This document shows, one piece after another, positions 26,990 through 64,000 of a stretch of DNA of 64,000 bases (positions are counted from its first letter, which is position 1; the number at the start of each line of letters is the position of its first letter). The notes under the pieces are model-generated. The model saw only the letters and a program-made list of their open reading frames with translations, did no database searches and was not told the DNA's origin. The stretch is from contig JACBWW010000015.1 of the NCBI GenBank assembly GCA_020086605.1, positions 11,826,731 to 11,890,730 on the forward strand, read 5' to 3'. The position numbers and the translations under genes were made by a program. Source of the DNA: Lanius collurio. Lineage: Eukaryota > Chordata > Aves > Passeriformes > Laniidae.

Positions 26990-28284
26990 AGCCACTCCAG
27001 TATGTGACTTCATTCTGGTAAAATCCCAGAAAAGATTATTTTGGGAAGTATTGAAAAACATTGGTAGGACAAGGCGGTCATTGGTCACAGCCAGAATGGC
27101 TTCATTATGGGGAAGTCTTGCTTGTCAAACCTGATTTCCTTCTACAACAGGGTAACCCACCTAGATGATGAAGGGAAGCCAGTTGATGTAATCTTTTTGG
27201 ACTTCAACAAAGGTTTTGATACTGTCTCTCACAGGATCCTTCTGGACAAAATGTCACTCAGCCAAATAAACAAATCATGTCATGGGTGAGTGACTGGCTC
27301 ATGGGTCAGGCACAAAGGGTTACAGTGAATGGGGTAACATCAGGCTGGCAACCAGTCTCTAGTGGGGTTCTGCAGGGCTCCGTCCTAAGCTCAGTTCTCT
27401 TGAACATCTTAATTAAGAATGTGGATAGAGAAGTCGAAGAAATACTAAGTTTGTTAAGGACACTAAACTGGGAGGAGCCATTAACTCCCTTGAGGACAGA
27501 GAGGCCCTGCAAAGAGACCCTGAAAAACTAGAGATGGACAATCACCAACTGTATGAAGTTTAACAAGGGCAAGTGCCAGATTCTGCACCTGGGATGAGGC
27601 ATCCCTGGTTATGTGTGCAGACTGGGGAACAAGGGGATGGAGAGCAGTGCCATGGAAAGGGATTTGAGGGTCCTGGTTGATGGCAAGTCGAACATGAGTC
27701 AGCAGTGCCCTGGCAGCCAGAAGGGCCAAGTTTATCTGGGGGGGCATCAGGCACAGCATCACCAGCCGGGCAAGGAACGGGATCGTCCTGTTCTGCTCTG
27801 CTCTGGGGTGGCCTCACCTCGAGTGCTGGGGGCAACTTTGGGGCACCACAATATAAAAAAGACATTATTAAGAGTGCCCAAAGAAGCTGGTGAAGGCTGT
27901 GGAGGGGAAGCTGTATGAGGAATGGGTGAGGTCACTAGTTGTGTTCAACCTGAAGGAGATTGAGGACAGACTTCACTGCAGTTACAACTTCCTCATGAGG
28001 GGAAGAGGAGGGGCAGCCACTGATCTCTTTCTGGTGACCAGACTGGTCACTCAGGGAATGGCCTGAAGTTGAGTCAGGGGAGGTTTAGGTTGGATACCAA
28101 GAGGGTGGTTGGACACTGGAACAGGCTTCCCAGGGCAGGGTCACATCACCAGTGTCACAGAGCTCAAGAAGCATTTGGACAATGCTGTCAGGGCACATGG
28201 TGTGACTCTGGGTATCCTGTGCAGGGCCCAGAGCTGGACTCCATGATCTGGATGGGTCCCTTACAACTCAGATATTCTATGATG
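26990..28284 (+). mobile_element. CR1 LINE retrotransposon, 5'-truncated and inactive
   Basis: The plus strand carries the C-terminal reverse transcriptase region and the 3' end of a chicken repeat 1 element. Recognisable pieces are SCLSNLISFYNRVTHL, VIFLDFNKGFDTVSH (usual form FLDFSKAFDTVSH), QRVTVNGVTSGWQPVSSG and LQGSVLSSVLLNI. Next come the 3' segments corresponding to DLRVLVDGKSNMSQQC and PQYKKD, then the QGRFRLDTKRVVGHWNRLP-like end. It stops near the typical CR1 terminus ATTCTATGAT (about 28274). The coding region is split over at least three frames by indels, and the catalytic FADD is replaced by FVKD around 27450. It is dead and old. The left border is approximate. Confidence 0.93.
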
Positions 28285-30986
28285 CTGTCATGATTTAATA
28301 TCCCATGGCCCACATAGCTCACTCTGTGCCATGGCAGGGGATGATTTATTTTACAGGGAACTGGAAAAATACACGGCTTGATATGCATGCACTTTGCAAA
28401 TACTTGCCAAACAAAATAATATTAATAATGGAAGGGGAAAATACCAGTAATCTATTAAATCCTGACACACCATTTTCAAGAAGGCTTAGTCCTAGGGATG
28501 ACATTATATTAAATATAGATATGGATGCATATGCATATTAAATTATAAATGGATAAATGCATAATTTTAAAAGCTACAACTTCTTCCTTTGTTTCTCTGC
28601 AGAGTCTTCTGAGGAATTTGGATCCAAGTAAGGAACTGTGAGGTTATTTTGAGAATCTTTTTTAGATATAAGAAAGCAGAAATATTAAAGGAAAGAATGC
28701 ATGCATGCGTGCAGTGGATTTGATTCTCCTGACAATAAATCAGAAAGAACTACAGTGGAAAGCCAATGTAGATGAGAGGGAAGATCAGGCACTTGAAATC
28801 AGTCAGACAACTTCCAGAAATGTTCAGACTGGGAGAAGACAAATAGAGATATCACTATTTTATGCCACTGAATCTATGATTAATAATGACTGAAATATTT
28901 TTTATTGCTACTTGTGTGCATTACAGCAGTGCTTTAAGGCACTGTACAACATATAGTAAGATAATATTTTTTGCTCCAGCCACATCCAATCTAAACAAAA
29001 GGCCCTTGGCACAAGAGCCATCTTATTGTCCTCTGACACTTGGTGCAGAGGAATGTAAGAAAACAGAGGAAATGATCTGCAAAACTTGCACTGGAGACCT
29101 GGGGAAGGGACACTTGGCTCTGCTTACCGGGTATTGTGCTTAGCCACAGAGTGTCACCTACACGCGATGTTCAGACTTGGGCTGTGCACGGAGCTGTCCC
29201 CCTGCCGGGGCCCGTGTGCACTCAGCCAGCAGCAGCCAACCACTGCTTGGTTAGAGAAGAAATAATCCCATTGATTAAATTCTTGCAGCAGGAACTGGCA
29301 GAAAGACCATATTAAAGAAGAGCATGATGGCTGTGTGCAGATATGAGGTCAATATGGACAAGACGACCTGGTCTATTTTATAAAGCTTTGGGTTTTATTT
29401 TCATCTCAGAAACGAAAACTGTTGAAAGATTCAATGTTGTCCTATCTTTTAAGGCTGGAATCTCCTTTCAGACAAAATAATTTATTCCAATTGTCAAAGC
29501 TCATCAGACTCTCAGCATGAGTCTTGCATAAATGGGTTTATTCCTGGCTGTTTCATTTGCACACTCCATGAAACTTTTTTCCACCTATTTAATTTCATCA
29601 AAAATTTCTTCACAGACACTAGCAAACTTGCTGCAAGAGCACCGTAATGCAAAACACAATGTCTTCCTTATGTTCTTGTGGGAAAAAAATAGGGTAAACC
29701 ACAATATATTTTAATAATTAGTATGCTTAGAAAAATATCCATTTTAAAATGCTGTTCCTGAAATAGGAAGAATATGGAAGCATATGACAAATAAAGCAAT
29801 AAAGCCATGCTTATGGGTAACAGATAATAAAATGTTGCCAGCTTGGATATGCACTTGCTGTTTAAAATCTCCCATGGCAAAATTTGTTAACATTCGGTAT
29901 TCTACAGTAGCGGTGTAAAACACTCCCATGAATTTGCAGTGTCTGGGAATATCACTGTGGCATCAGTGTTGCTATTTTTCTCAAGGAGGTGCCTCTATTG
30001 CAAGAAAACTCCTCAAGTGTTGAATGGGATGAACACGTTATTGCAATGGCACAGGGTTTGGGAAACGTAGCTGTGTTTTCCTCTGGCTGGTTTGCTTTGA
30101 ATGCAGCTGTACAGGGCAGATCCTATGCCAGGAGGGCTCTTGTCCTGGTTCAGCCTTCCATGGGGCAGCCAAAATGACTTCCTCAGCACCATATCTTCTG
30201 AAACTTCCTTAGCTTAAAAACCACAGCAAGGTAAGACCTTTAAGTCCAGAGAAAACAAAGATGCTGTAATCCTCTCCTGCCATCATGCACATTTGTTTTT
30301 ATTCATGTAAGAATTATATATTTAAGAAGCTTTCACCTTGGGGAAGCAACTAGAAAATATGAAGAATTACTAAATAAAGCCTTATGTCACAAAGCAGATG
30401 ATATCTCATGGTGGATGCTGTATATAATTTGTATTTACTTGAAAAAAGATTGCTTCTGTAATAGCCTGGTCCTGAAGCACATCCAGAAGGGGAACGGAAG
30501 CAGGGCTGTCTCAGAAGATGACACAATCAGACAAATATTTTAAAAAGCCTACAAAGATTTTTACGCCCTCCAGTAGGCTGAGGCTAAGCAGGATTTGTCA
30601 GAAGCAGGAGCAGGTATCAAGACAGGCTTTGTCAAAAGCAGAAGCTGATGCTGGAGTGCTACTAGTCAGAACCATTACTCTTTAAAGTCAGTTCCTGTCA
30701 GCATTATGCCTTTGAAATAGCCAGTCTCCAAATTAATGTTTTCCAGTGAGCTGGCCTTTGAGAGTCAAAGAAACAAACAAATTAATCTGGAAGAGCAAGC
30801 CTGCCTTAGACACTGATAAATCTGTTATGACAATGTAAGGCTTATTAAACACTGAGAAACATTATTTCCCTAGCCTCTGGGTCAGATGAAAGTTTTAAGG
30901 TTAATAGAGGAAATCAACATTTTAAAATATGTCACATGGACTACTTTCTTTTTGTATTCTGCTTTTCACAGGAAATTCATAAACTT

Positions 30987-31048
30987 AATATAATGCATGT
31001 TGTGAAATTTTATCAAAAATATAATGCATGTAGTGAAATTTTACCTAA
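30987..31048. repeat. Tandem duplication, 2 x 31 bases
   Basis: The unit contains TATAATGCATGTTGTGAAAT in copy 1 and TATAATGCATGTAGTGAAAT in copy 2. The copies start at 30987 and 31018 and differ at a few positions. Confidence 0.85.
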
Positions 31049-32705
31049 ATATCAGAATACTTTGAGTTATGGGGACAGAACTGAAATGGCTTAACACACA
31101 TTATGTTAAAATTAAAAGAAAAAAGAAGGTCCCAGGTCTTCTCATATATTACAATTCATGTGTTCTTGAACACCACCACTGGCTTGCCTCCGTGAACTCG
31201 GATAGAGTCCCACACACAATCTTTGCTCGGACCGGATGGAGATGAAAGGTAGGATATCTAAAGCGTATTCCCAAGGAAATAACTCAGGCTTGATAAAAGG
31301 AGTGCTTTGCAGAACAGAAAAGCTGATCAGTACTACTGATTATCATGATGTATTCTAAAGCAAAAGGAGGTGGAAGCACAGGAGCTGCCTACACACAGAC
31401 TTTCCTCTCAGAAGCAGCCACAGTTTCAGCAGAGGTTTTTCTTGCAGTTTATGTTGCTAGAGAAGGTTTCCCCTGAGCGGAAAGGTTTTTGAAGGGGGCA
31501 ACTGTACAACAACTTGACCTGCTATACTCACAAGGGTTCCTTGGCCCAAAAACCTCTTTAGTTTTCTTCTTCAAGTAAAAAAAATGACTCCCACTGTGAA
31601 TATTCATAGAAAGAAACAGGCTGACACAGATATATATGAAAAACCGTACACTTCCCACTGCCACAGCCCAAAGAACTCTTCAGGTAGAAAAGAGTTATAC
31701 AATACCTTATCCTTTGTACTCCACAGTCCTCATATTTCTTCCTGTCAAAGCACATTATGTGGCCTAAGTAAGTGCCTGATGGGACAGAAATCCTTAGTAC
31801 TCACATGGTCTCTTTGGTTGCTCTCTGTCACAGTAAACCATATTTTCATGCAGTATGATGAAAGGCCATTAATATTCTTGTACTAAAAAACATATGCTTA
31901 ATGTACCTGCTGCCTCTGTGTGGCAGCTAATTGTGCCAGGCAGCTTTAGATTTATCTCAATACTCAAAAGATAAGTTGACTAACAAACTTGATGGCCCTT
32001 CAAATACCTCCCCTGCTAGAAGGGAGTCAGTGGATGCTGTTTTCCAGAACCTGACAGGCACTGACATGTTGAGAAATCCCATGCTGAAAAGCAATCAGTG
32101 CCCCTCAAAATTCGGGATGACCTCTATGGACAACCTGGAAGCCAAAAAGACTTTTAGAGTCTCATTCTTGCTAGTCTCACTAGTTTCTTTAGTCTTATTA
32201 TTCATTCAAAAGAATGTGATCTACTATCCACTGTTAGAGGTAGGGACTTTAGACAAAAGGGCTCATAAGAAGGATAATCTTATGACCTAGACTCAGGAGG
32301 AAACCTCGTTCATGCTCAGGTGGGCGAATGCAGCTCATTCATTTACACGTGCATTGGTTCAGGAAAAAAGCAAACCGGCACTTTTTTGCCACCGCCACTG
32401 AACTCTCTTGTCAGTGCACAAAATTAAAGATGTCAGAAATCCCGCAGGTGATCAAGAGCTGCAGAGAGAATGTTTTACAGTGCCATCATCAGCCGTAGGA
32501 AGAATCGCTCCGTGCTAGCACAGCGTGCGTCACCCAGCACACACCTACAGTTCACAGGCATGGGCTGCTGAACACCCACACGAGCTAACTTTAAACCAAC
32601 CACTCCAGCACAGCAGCCAAGGCAGCACAAAGCTTTGTGGGGGTGAACTCCAAGGATATTTTTTCCTGCCCTAGCCAGCAGGTAGGCTTCCCAGCCACAG
32701 CTCAC

Positions 32706-32721
32706 CATCACCATGGTGATG
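32706..32721. repeat. Perfect 16-base palindrome
   Basis: CATCACCATGGTGATG equals its own reverse complement. It could be a dimeric transcription factor site or chance. Confidence 0.85.
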
Positions 32722-35440
32722 TTTCCAGCCCTCCCCAAAACAGCCAGTTTAAGGTTAATTTGGATAAGCCTACACTAGCTGCAGACATTTCAGGGGCTGC
32801 AGCATAGACATACTGTAGCAACGAAGGGCTTTCAGAAGCATTTCAAAATAGTCAGGTAATCTTTATTTTAAATGTTGCCGACACCATTCCCACTGATGGA
32901 AGAAGGACAGGTGCAGGGGGAGTACAGCGGTGGGCAATTTTCTTGAATAAGGCAAAATGCAAGGGAGTGCTGCAAGCAGTGCAGATTGCTTGTGACTGAT
33001 TTGATACAGTAGCACAGACAGAACTCACTATGATGAGGAATTTATGTCCTCAAATTTTTCTTTACATTCCACTGTTTACTTAGGTGTAGAGTTCCATATG
33101 AAAAGAATTAGTTTCCTTATCTTTTGGGCACCACAGATGAGCTTAATTTTCCTGGGGTTTATTTGAATCCTTACAGTAATATAAAAAGAAGGTAACTCAT
33201 TCATATACAAAGCAAATTTCTAGACACAAAATAAATTGTTGACACAAACAAGATTACTATTCAATTGATCTGTATCTGAATTTCTTTCCACATTACCTCC
33301 TCTAATCCTGGAATTAGTACACAAAATCATCAAGTCAGAATGTCCTCTCATTCCCTTATCTGCTACACACCTCATTTGTACACATTGCAGCAAGACGATA
33401 TCTCAATAGCCTGAAAAATCACTTGACACTGCATATATTCAGGTTGCACTCCCTTGGAAATAAATAATCCAATGCTACCTATTCTATAAATACCCCCATG
33501 GCAATCCCCCAGTAACCATAAGGATAACCTGCTTTAATTGAAGCAGAGACCAGGGTCTGTATTATGACTGTATTATAACGTCTCTTAGAGAGTCCCTCAA
33601 CAGCTATAACAGACTGCTTAAGTAAGGTATTGTGTCTCTTCAGAGTAAAATATTTTAAAATAAAGATTACTTGTAAGTGCATTTCCTTTAAAAGATTATA
33701 CAGACAGATCAATCACTGTGGTCATGCCCATTGACATTAACCCAGAAGGCAGTGTTGCTGCTTTCTCTTTAATGACTAATAGGGCACTAAAGACATCTTC
33801 CTTTACCCTGTTAACAAATCCAAATTAATCTGAAGACTTTGAAGAATGAAAGCTGCTTGGCAGTGTTTCCACATGGTCAATTTTCTTTACAGTGCATTTA
33901 CAAAAATAAACTCCTTTCCTCAAAAGACCAACTGCTCGCATAGACCATCTCAGCTAGAATTAAGTGAAGAAAAGACGAGGTGCCATTACACACCAAAGAG
34001 CTGCTCCTAAAACTGGGTGTCAAAGATGAGCTGTGTACTACAGGGAATTAATGCATAGCAGCTGATACACTTTTCAAATTACATCCTCACTTATTGCCTA
34101 CCTTAAATTTCTAGATGCAGTTGAGAAATGAATTAACGAATCTCCATGGAAATTCCTGATACAATGTTTGAATATGTTCTAAAATCCTGGAAAAAATGCT
34201 GAAAGATATCTAAAGGGTGATGATACTATAAAATAATAGAATTGACTATTTGAATACTACTCCTCAATGCTTAAGAACCAAGAAAATACCAAGGTTTATC
34301 TCAAGGGTAGAACAAAAATTTGTAACTCTCCTTACCAGTTAACAGCAGAACTTAAAATAAATGTCAGCTGAAACACAGATGAGCTCTCCCTCAAAAACAG
34401 ATTTTGCTGTCATGTGGTTTGTTCAGGCATCATGACTAGTTAATTGAGTTACTAAGCTGCACTTCATGAACCTCACCTTTGCTACTACTTGAATGTCTTC
34501 ATTTCTATACATTCATACTTTAACTGCAGGGAATATTTCTATAGCTGTACATTGAGTCCATTTATTTTTAATTTATTAATATTTTTTTCTTCCATATTAT
34601 CATGATCAATTAGGATCCTATATTTCCTATACAGTTTTATATTTGCACCTTATTCTGGACATCAGTCATCACGCTGAATTTTACAACTAGAGGGTGCTGG
34701 TGGACCATAATGTGAGATGGTATGCAAAACTCTTGATGACCTTTAGTGGAAAGAAGAAAAATAAAATAAATCAATTATTACTGCTCAGTAGGGAAAGCTA
34801 ATGTATTCCAAGGTAACACAAATACTGCAATATTATCTAGTGTAAGTAAAAAGAAAATTAATACTTTATAGCTGATACTGGTTTGTTTTAAATTTAGTTT
34901 CAAATTTGCTGTTAAACTTTGCTTCTGGCCTTAGTTTTTGTGCTGTAATGAATAAAAAAAACCCCTTTATCTAACAATATGCATTCCTTTTGCTTCCCTT
35001 TGTGTGAGTTGGAAAGCAATTACAGTGTATTATTGATTAAGTGTTTTATGATAAAACACAAAAGCCATCAAGTAAGCAGGAAAGCAAGAGGGAACAAAGA
35101 TTAATTTAACAATAAAATCTATAATTGAGATTTTACAGATAGAATGTGGACATTAATTACAGATAAATCATTTAATAAGAGTTCTAACAAGAAAATTATC
35201 TTCCAAAATTCTTATATTTTCCAACACAAGGTAATTATTTTTTTGCCTCCCAGTACTGTAAGAAAAAATACAAGTATGAGAATAAATAATGTCTATAAAT
35301 ATACCATTCTGTATGTATAAAAGTTCCCCCTCCCTTCCTTCCTCTCTTTCACTTATCCTTATTGCTTAAGAGTCTCTGACAATTCTGCATTTACCTCCAA
35401 CTAATAGAAATATTAAAACTTTGAACTAGACCTTAAAGAT

Positions 35441-36380
35441 ATAATTTCCCTCAGCCCCCATTGAACACCGCTCAATAACATCTGGGATTTGCCTTCCATT
35501 TCTTTGGATCAGAAAGAAATCCAAAGGACAAACTGTGGCCACCTAGTAGAGTGGCTGCCTGAAACCTCCATGAGACAGTGGCCAGGAAGCTGGTGGAGTG
35601 CATGTGACCATACTGTGAAGAGCAGATCTCTTCAACCCCAACACAAGTTGTCGCAGCCAGCCTGTTGATCACAAAGTGGCAGTGGTTCAAAAGAGCCCTG
35701 GGCATGCAGGTCCCACCAGATGTGCAGTGAAGCCAGCATGGCACACCATTCCTCTTCCTACATTCCCACTTTTGACCTTTTGGTTGTGCAGGATTGCTGT
35801 ATGTGGACAGCATTCTCATGTGGGCAGTTCCCAAGTGATCCAACAGTCCACCTGTGGCCTGCATTAGCTCAACACATCCTGGACATGCCGGACAGGTAGC
35901 ACAAGTGGGATTGTTTGTTTCCACACTATGGAAGGTTTCATGTATGTAAACCAGTCCCTTCCTAGCCTGTGAGGGGCCAATAATCCAGATTTCTTATTAT
36001 GAGTTGCAAAGTTAGTGAGAACTGCCTTATTTTCATATTGTAACTAGCTGTGGTGCCCCAGCTTTACAGCAGAGATGTATTTCTGTTTGGCATACTCTCA
36101 TGAGCTGAGGCCAAGTCCCCATTCTCTCTCACATGCCTACCTACATGCCACTTTCTTTTGGCTGCATTTCTTCTCATGAAGGGATGAACCCTGGCATCCA
36201 CAGGAGACCACAGCTCCTGCCCTATGCACACCAAGGAGCTCATGTTAGGTAGTCTCCATGCCATAGGGTTTCCTCTGGAAAATGGAAAGCAGTCTCCTAT
36301 CAGAACTGTTGCACGCACAGGACCTTATTCTCCAAAACGTAGCAGCCTAATCAATGAGCTGGTAGCAGCCATTAATTAAC
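35441..36380. other. GC-richer block with an unexplained open frame
   Basis: Base composition is more balanced than its surroundings. The minus strand is open for 150 codons (35924-35472). The product would start METNNPTCATCPACPGC and is rich in Cys, His and Trp, without a domain I recognise. A second minus frame of 84 codons lies at 36064-36318. The block lies just past the predicted 3' end of GLRB. It could be a decayed repeat or a readthrough transcript; I would not call it a gene. Confidence 0.3.
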
Positions 36381-36814
36381 ACACAGGCACACCAGGGCTC
36401 ATGACAGTCTGAGCCCCCTAGACCTTTGGACACATTTTCACTCCTACTGGTGGCTACATGCTAGCTAGCACACAAACAGAAAAGGTACAATTAGTGGGGA
36501 CAATGGGATTTGCCTTGAAAACTGGTTTACAATTAAAGCTTTCAAGGGGATAAACAAAACAAACCAAATAATAAGTGTCCAATGCAACAACAAAAAAATT
36601 GTGACTTACATACTGCAGGCTTGCCAGATGCTACAGAAACTGAGCCAGAGGACAAAGTAATGTAAAAATATATAACAAACCTGATACTGAGCTGCATCTT
36701 GTGATGCCTCTCCAAAACTCCTGACACCTTTAGTCTAGGAAGAGGCCCGTTTGTTTTTAGGTACTGTATCTAGTTTGTGCCTAAGGAAACAGCATTTAAA
36801 ATTTGGCCCAATGT
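36381..36814. other. DNA just downstream of the predicted GLRB 3' end
   Basis: No gene or repeat recognised. It could still be 3' UTR if a more distal polyadenylation site is used. Confidence 0.4.
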
Positions 36815-37490
36815 TTTATTGCCAGCCTATCTTAAAATACTTAAGTGTGCCTGCTTCATGGACACAATTGTTGAAGACTTTTTTCCTAAATGAGCTGATT
36901 TTACAAAATTAGTAGTTCTCTGATCTTTATTTTTCCACATAGACAAGATCTGCTTATTTGATGCTGCCTTCACCTACAAAGTCTAAATAATAACAATTAC
37001 ACCTTAGCTTTTTCTTCAACAGTGCCAGCTGAAATGATACAAGAACGAGATGTTTGGTGGGTGTTTCTTTTTCCTCTGGAAGTCAGCAGAAAAGCTTTTA
37101 AATACTACATATACTAGAATACTGATTTTAATAATACTCAACGTGCACAACCGTTTCATTGTCAGAAACACTTGAAATTTCTGTATGTTACTAATATCTG
37201 AAGAGCGTTAATCAGCTTTATAATGTAGTAGGCATTGTCCTTCATATATATTCCTAAAGCAGGATGTATGCTGTACATTTATATACAAAGTTGGTCAGAG
37301 CACAGACATTGCAGTGTCATGCTTTCATTCAAATTTCAGATGCCATATGTTCAGTACAATCGCACGGCATCAAGATGCAACATATTGCTTTGCAAATGCA
37401 AATAATTTCACACAGTGGCCTTCATGACTGGGAAGGGATAATGAAATGGGTTATATTTTACACATATGAAAAAAATAAATAAAAGATTTA
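36815..37490 (-). other. GLRB: GLRB 3' UTR (end uncertain)
   Basis: The sequence after the GLRB stop is AT-rich with no competing gene. Read on the minus strand, the possible polyadenylation signals are ATTAAA (plus-strand tttaat, 37127-37132) and AATAAA (plus-strand tttatt, 36926-36931 and 36815-36820). Which one is used cannot be decided from sequence alone. Confidence 0.5.
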
Positions 37491-61691
<24,201 letters not shown>

Positions 61692-64000
61692 CTGATGGGA
61701 AGAGTAAACAAATATTAGACTAGCCAAAAGTCTAGCAAAAACCCCACAGAAAAATAAAACCATTCTATCAGACTCAGAAGAGAAAAAAAACATTATCCCG
61801 TGATTTTTTTATCACACAGTAATCACTACTCAAATTACATTACGAAGTGTTATGTTTAACAGACTTAACTACAGTTAGATTACATTTCACTCATGTTTTG
61901 AACATAGCAACTTTCCTTAAACAAAAGACCAAATTGCCACTCCAGAATCATTTTTGCATCCCCTCAGTTACCCAGGCATAGAGAAAAGCATGCAGCAGGG
62001 CAGAGAGAGGCCATAGCTTGACTACACTAAATGGCTGCAGGCAGCAGGCATGATATCACTTCTATCAGGATATTCTGTGAGTGCCCATTCCAGTTTACTC
62101 TCCATTTGGTTAAGTGGCACACTGATGGCAAAATATCACACTATAAAAGCAGTAAACAGACCAGGTAGATAATAGATTTTATACTACACACACAGAATAC
62201 AGCCTCAGACCTTCTAACAGTGATCTGGAAGTATTTTGGTAACAGGAAAACTGATGCCAGCTTGCAACATAAGTACTGAGGTAGCACGTATGAAAGGAGA
62301 AACAGAATTAGTCTCAAAGAGACAAAATAAAGGCTTTACAGAGGAAATCTCCTGGATTCAGTAGGACTCTGGCTGAAGGATGGAAAGTAGTAGAGCCATG
62401 CTCAATGAGAACCTAATTTTGCTTTTGGGTATTGGAGTAGCATTTGTCTCAGGGCAAAATGATACCCTGCACGTGTTCTGTCCTTAGTGAAAGCTGTGTG
62501 CATCCAAAGGAAAAATCTGACCTCGAATGTCAGCTATGATTTTTCAGTCTCATCTCTTAAGTCTTTTTGTTTTTTACATTTGCATTTAAGCCAATGCCTT
62601 TTTTTTATGTAAATGTAAACTAGGCAGATCACATACAGAAAAAGAATAAAGTTCTTGTTGAAATAAACACAAAAAAATGAACCAAAATTCTGTATGTAAG
62701 ATAATTTCTATCTCCAGTCTTCCTAGATGCCTTCTATAGCATGCTTTGTTTTTTCATAATTGTCTATTAGGTACAAAGCCTCCTGAGACAAGGGCTGTGT
62801 CTTTCAGAGTAGTGAAAACACTGCTACTTCTCTACAATTATAGCAAAATTCTAGGAATGAATCTGTGAGAGAAGGTTCTTGACAAAAATATTTTTGGTTT
62901 GTCAATGGATTCTGGATACAAACAAATTTTATAAAGTTTTTTATTCTACATGTCAATGACTTACACTTTTTTTGTTGATACAACTGAATTATCTCCTGTT
63001 GTACTTACTACATTTACAGTCCAAAGCAGGTGCCATGTTGAGACAGCCATGCTAACTTCAACCAGAAGGAGTCCACTTGGCTAAAGCATCATGCATAGTA
63101 ATTTATTCTGTTGATTTGCTCTGTAAATTTAAGTACAGTGCCTAATTTCCCATGTCCATTCCACCAGTTAAAGTATTCCATGTCTTTCTTTACTACACTA
63201 TATTGTGCAATATTTTTCCTTACTGCATTGTAAGGAAAAGCAAAGCATCAAAACTAAGTACTTGTTACTTGTTGGTAGTTGGTTTTGGAAAAAATATACA
63301 CAGTCTGACTCATACAAAGATCAATACTGCCTTGCCAAAGTAAAGAAGAAGCAAAAAATAATGGTTAATATGGAGTGATTTTGTACTGGAAGGCTCTCAT
63401 AGAGAAGCCTCATAATTGGAGGGAATTCAGGTCATTATCTCAGAAAGCATCTTTTCAATTATATGTATATAATTGAAAATTTCCTTTACTTGCTTCTTGC
63501 TGAAAGTTCCCATTCCATATGCACTTCTTGTCTTAGTGAAAGAAGCTACTCTTAACCATCTGAGATAAATACTGCATACCATTCATGCTCACAAGCATTA
63601 CACTATTTGTTACACTGAATTCAATTTCCTCATAAACAAGTGCATTACCCTAATTTTAAACAAAGTCAGATGCCTTCTCAAAGCCATAGGTAAAGGATAA
63701 GCACTGTCCAACACTTGCCTTCAGCTTACCCATTCAGTAGAAGGAGATGCTTACATCACTGAAAAGCAGAAGGCACTGGTAAAATAAGAATTGGAAGTAA
63801 GATCAGGTAGATGCTATTTTATATCTGCCCTTGCTCTATTACAAATGAACTTAACCACCAAACAGTCAGATGTTTCAACATTTTAAGAACTTGAGCCTGT
63901 TCCCATTCAACTCAAAGGAAGAAAAGTCCCATTAATCTAAAATGTGGAAGTTCAGGCCTGAAGTAGAGACCTCGACAGGGTACTTGGAGAGGAAGGCCAT
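61692..64000 (-). other. GLRB: GLRB intron leading to upstream exons outside the window
   Basis: The acceptor CCATCAG lies at 61692-61698. I looked for the preceding short exon (encoding a NIFINSFG-like segment) and did not see it before 64000. The stretch is AT-rich with no other gene or recognisable repeat. Confidence 0.75.

Larger units (their letters stand above)
28285..35440. other. Intergenic DNA, no supported gene
   Basis: Mostly AT-rich with short frames that do not resemble known proteins. The longest is 119 codons, plus 31931-32290, with a hydrophobic segment but no family resemblance. It contains a 31-base tandem duplication (30987-31048) and a 16-base perfect palindrome (32706-32721). 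Confidence 0.55.

Noticed and set aside
31931..32290. 119-codon plus frame with a hydrophobic segment
   Set aside because: No known family, no splice or promoter context; consistent with chance.
61700..64000. Upstream GLRB exons
   Set aside because: No sequence matching the expected short preceding exon was found. These exons probably lie beyond the window.

Overview
The window is vertebrate nuclear DNA, most likely from a songbird. It is AT-rich and mostly non-coding, with GT-AG introns of 2.7-9.6 kb. It carries a chicken-repeat-1 (CR1) LINE and LTRs that begin TGTCCTGG/TGTCCTAG, a type I know from passerine genomes. There is no bacterial or phage gene organisation.

The only protein-coding gene I can establish is GLRB, the glycine receptor beta subunit, on the minus strand. 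Six consecutive exons (61691-61462, 58089-58007, 55323-55183, 51950-51798, 47687-47395, 37787-37491) join in frame. They give the C-terminal 398 residues, from the extracellular domain to the stop codon. Human GLRB has 497 residues, so about 99 N-terminal residues (signal peptide and first extracellular part) should lie beyond 64000. The Cys-loop, the loop C disulfide, four membrane segments, the pore Phe at 6' and the gephyrin-binding motif are all intact. The gene looks functional.

Layout. 1-17150: AT-rich intergenic sequence with no supported gene. 17200-17360: a small GC-rich islet. 18640-19153: a strong CpG island that runs into an assembly gap (19154-19541); this is the best candidate for another promoter. 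In vertebrates GRIA2 lies downstream of GLRB on the same strand, so a GRIA2 promoter is the natural hypothesis, but I found no GRIA2 coding sequence here. 19542-26990: AT-rich, with a GC-richer block open on both strands at 23.44-24.04 kb. 26990-28284: a 5'-truncated, inactivated CR1. 28285-36800: intergenic, with an unexplained 150-codon open frame at 35.5-35.9 kb. About 36800-37490: GLRB 3' UTR. 37491-61691: GLRB exons and introns; the introns hold two LTR remnants (both antisense to the gene), a CR1 tail and microsatellites. 61692-64000: the GLRB intron leading to missing upstream exons.

I found no previously undescribed system. The items most worth checking are the gap-interrupted CpG island and the few long open frames outside GLRB.
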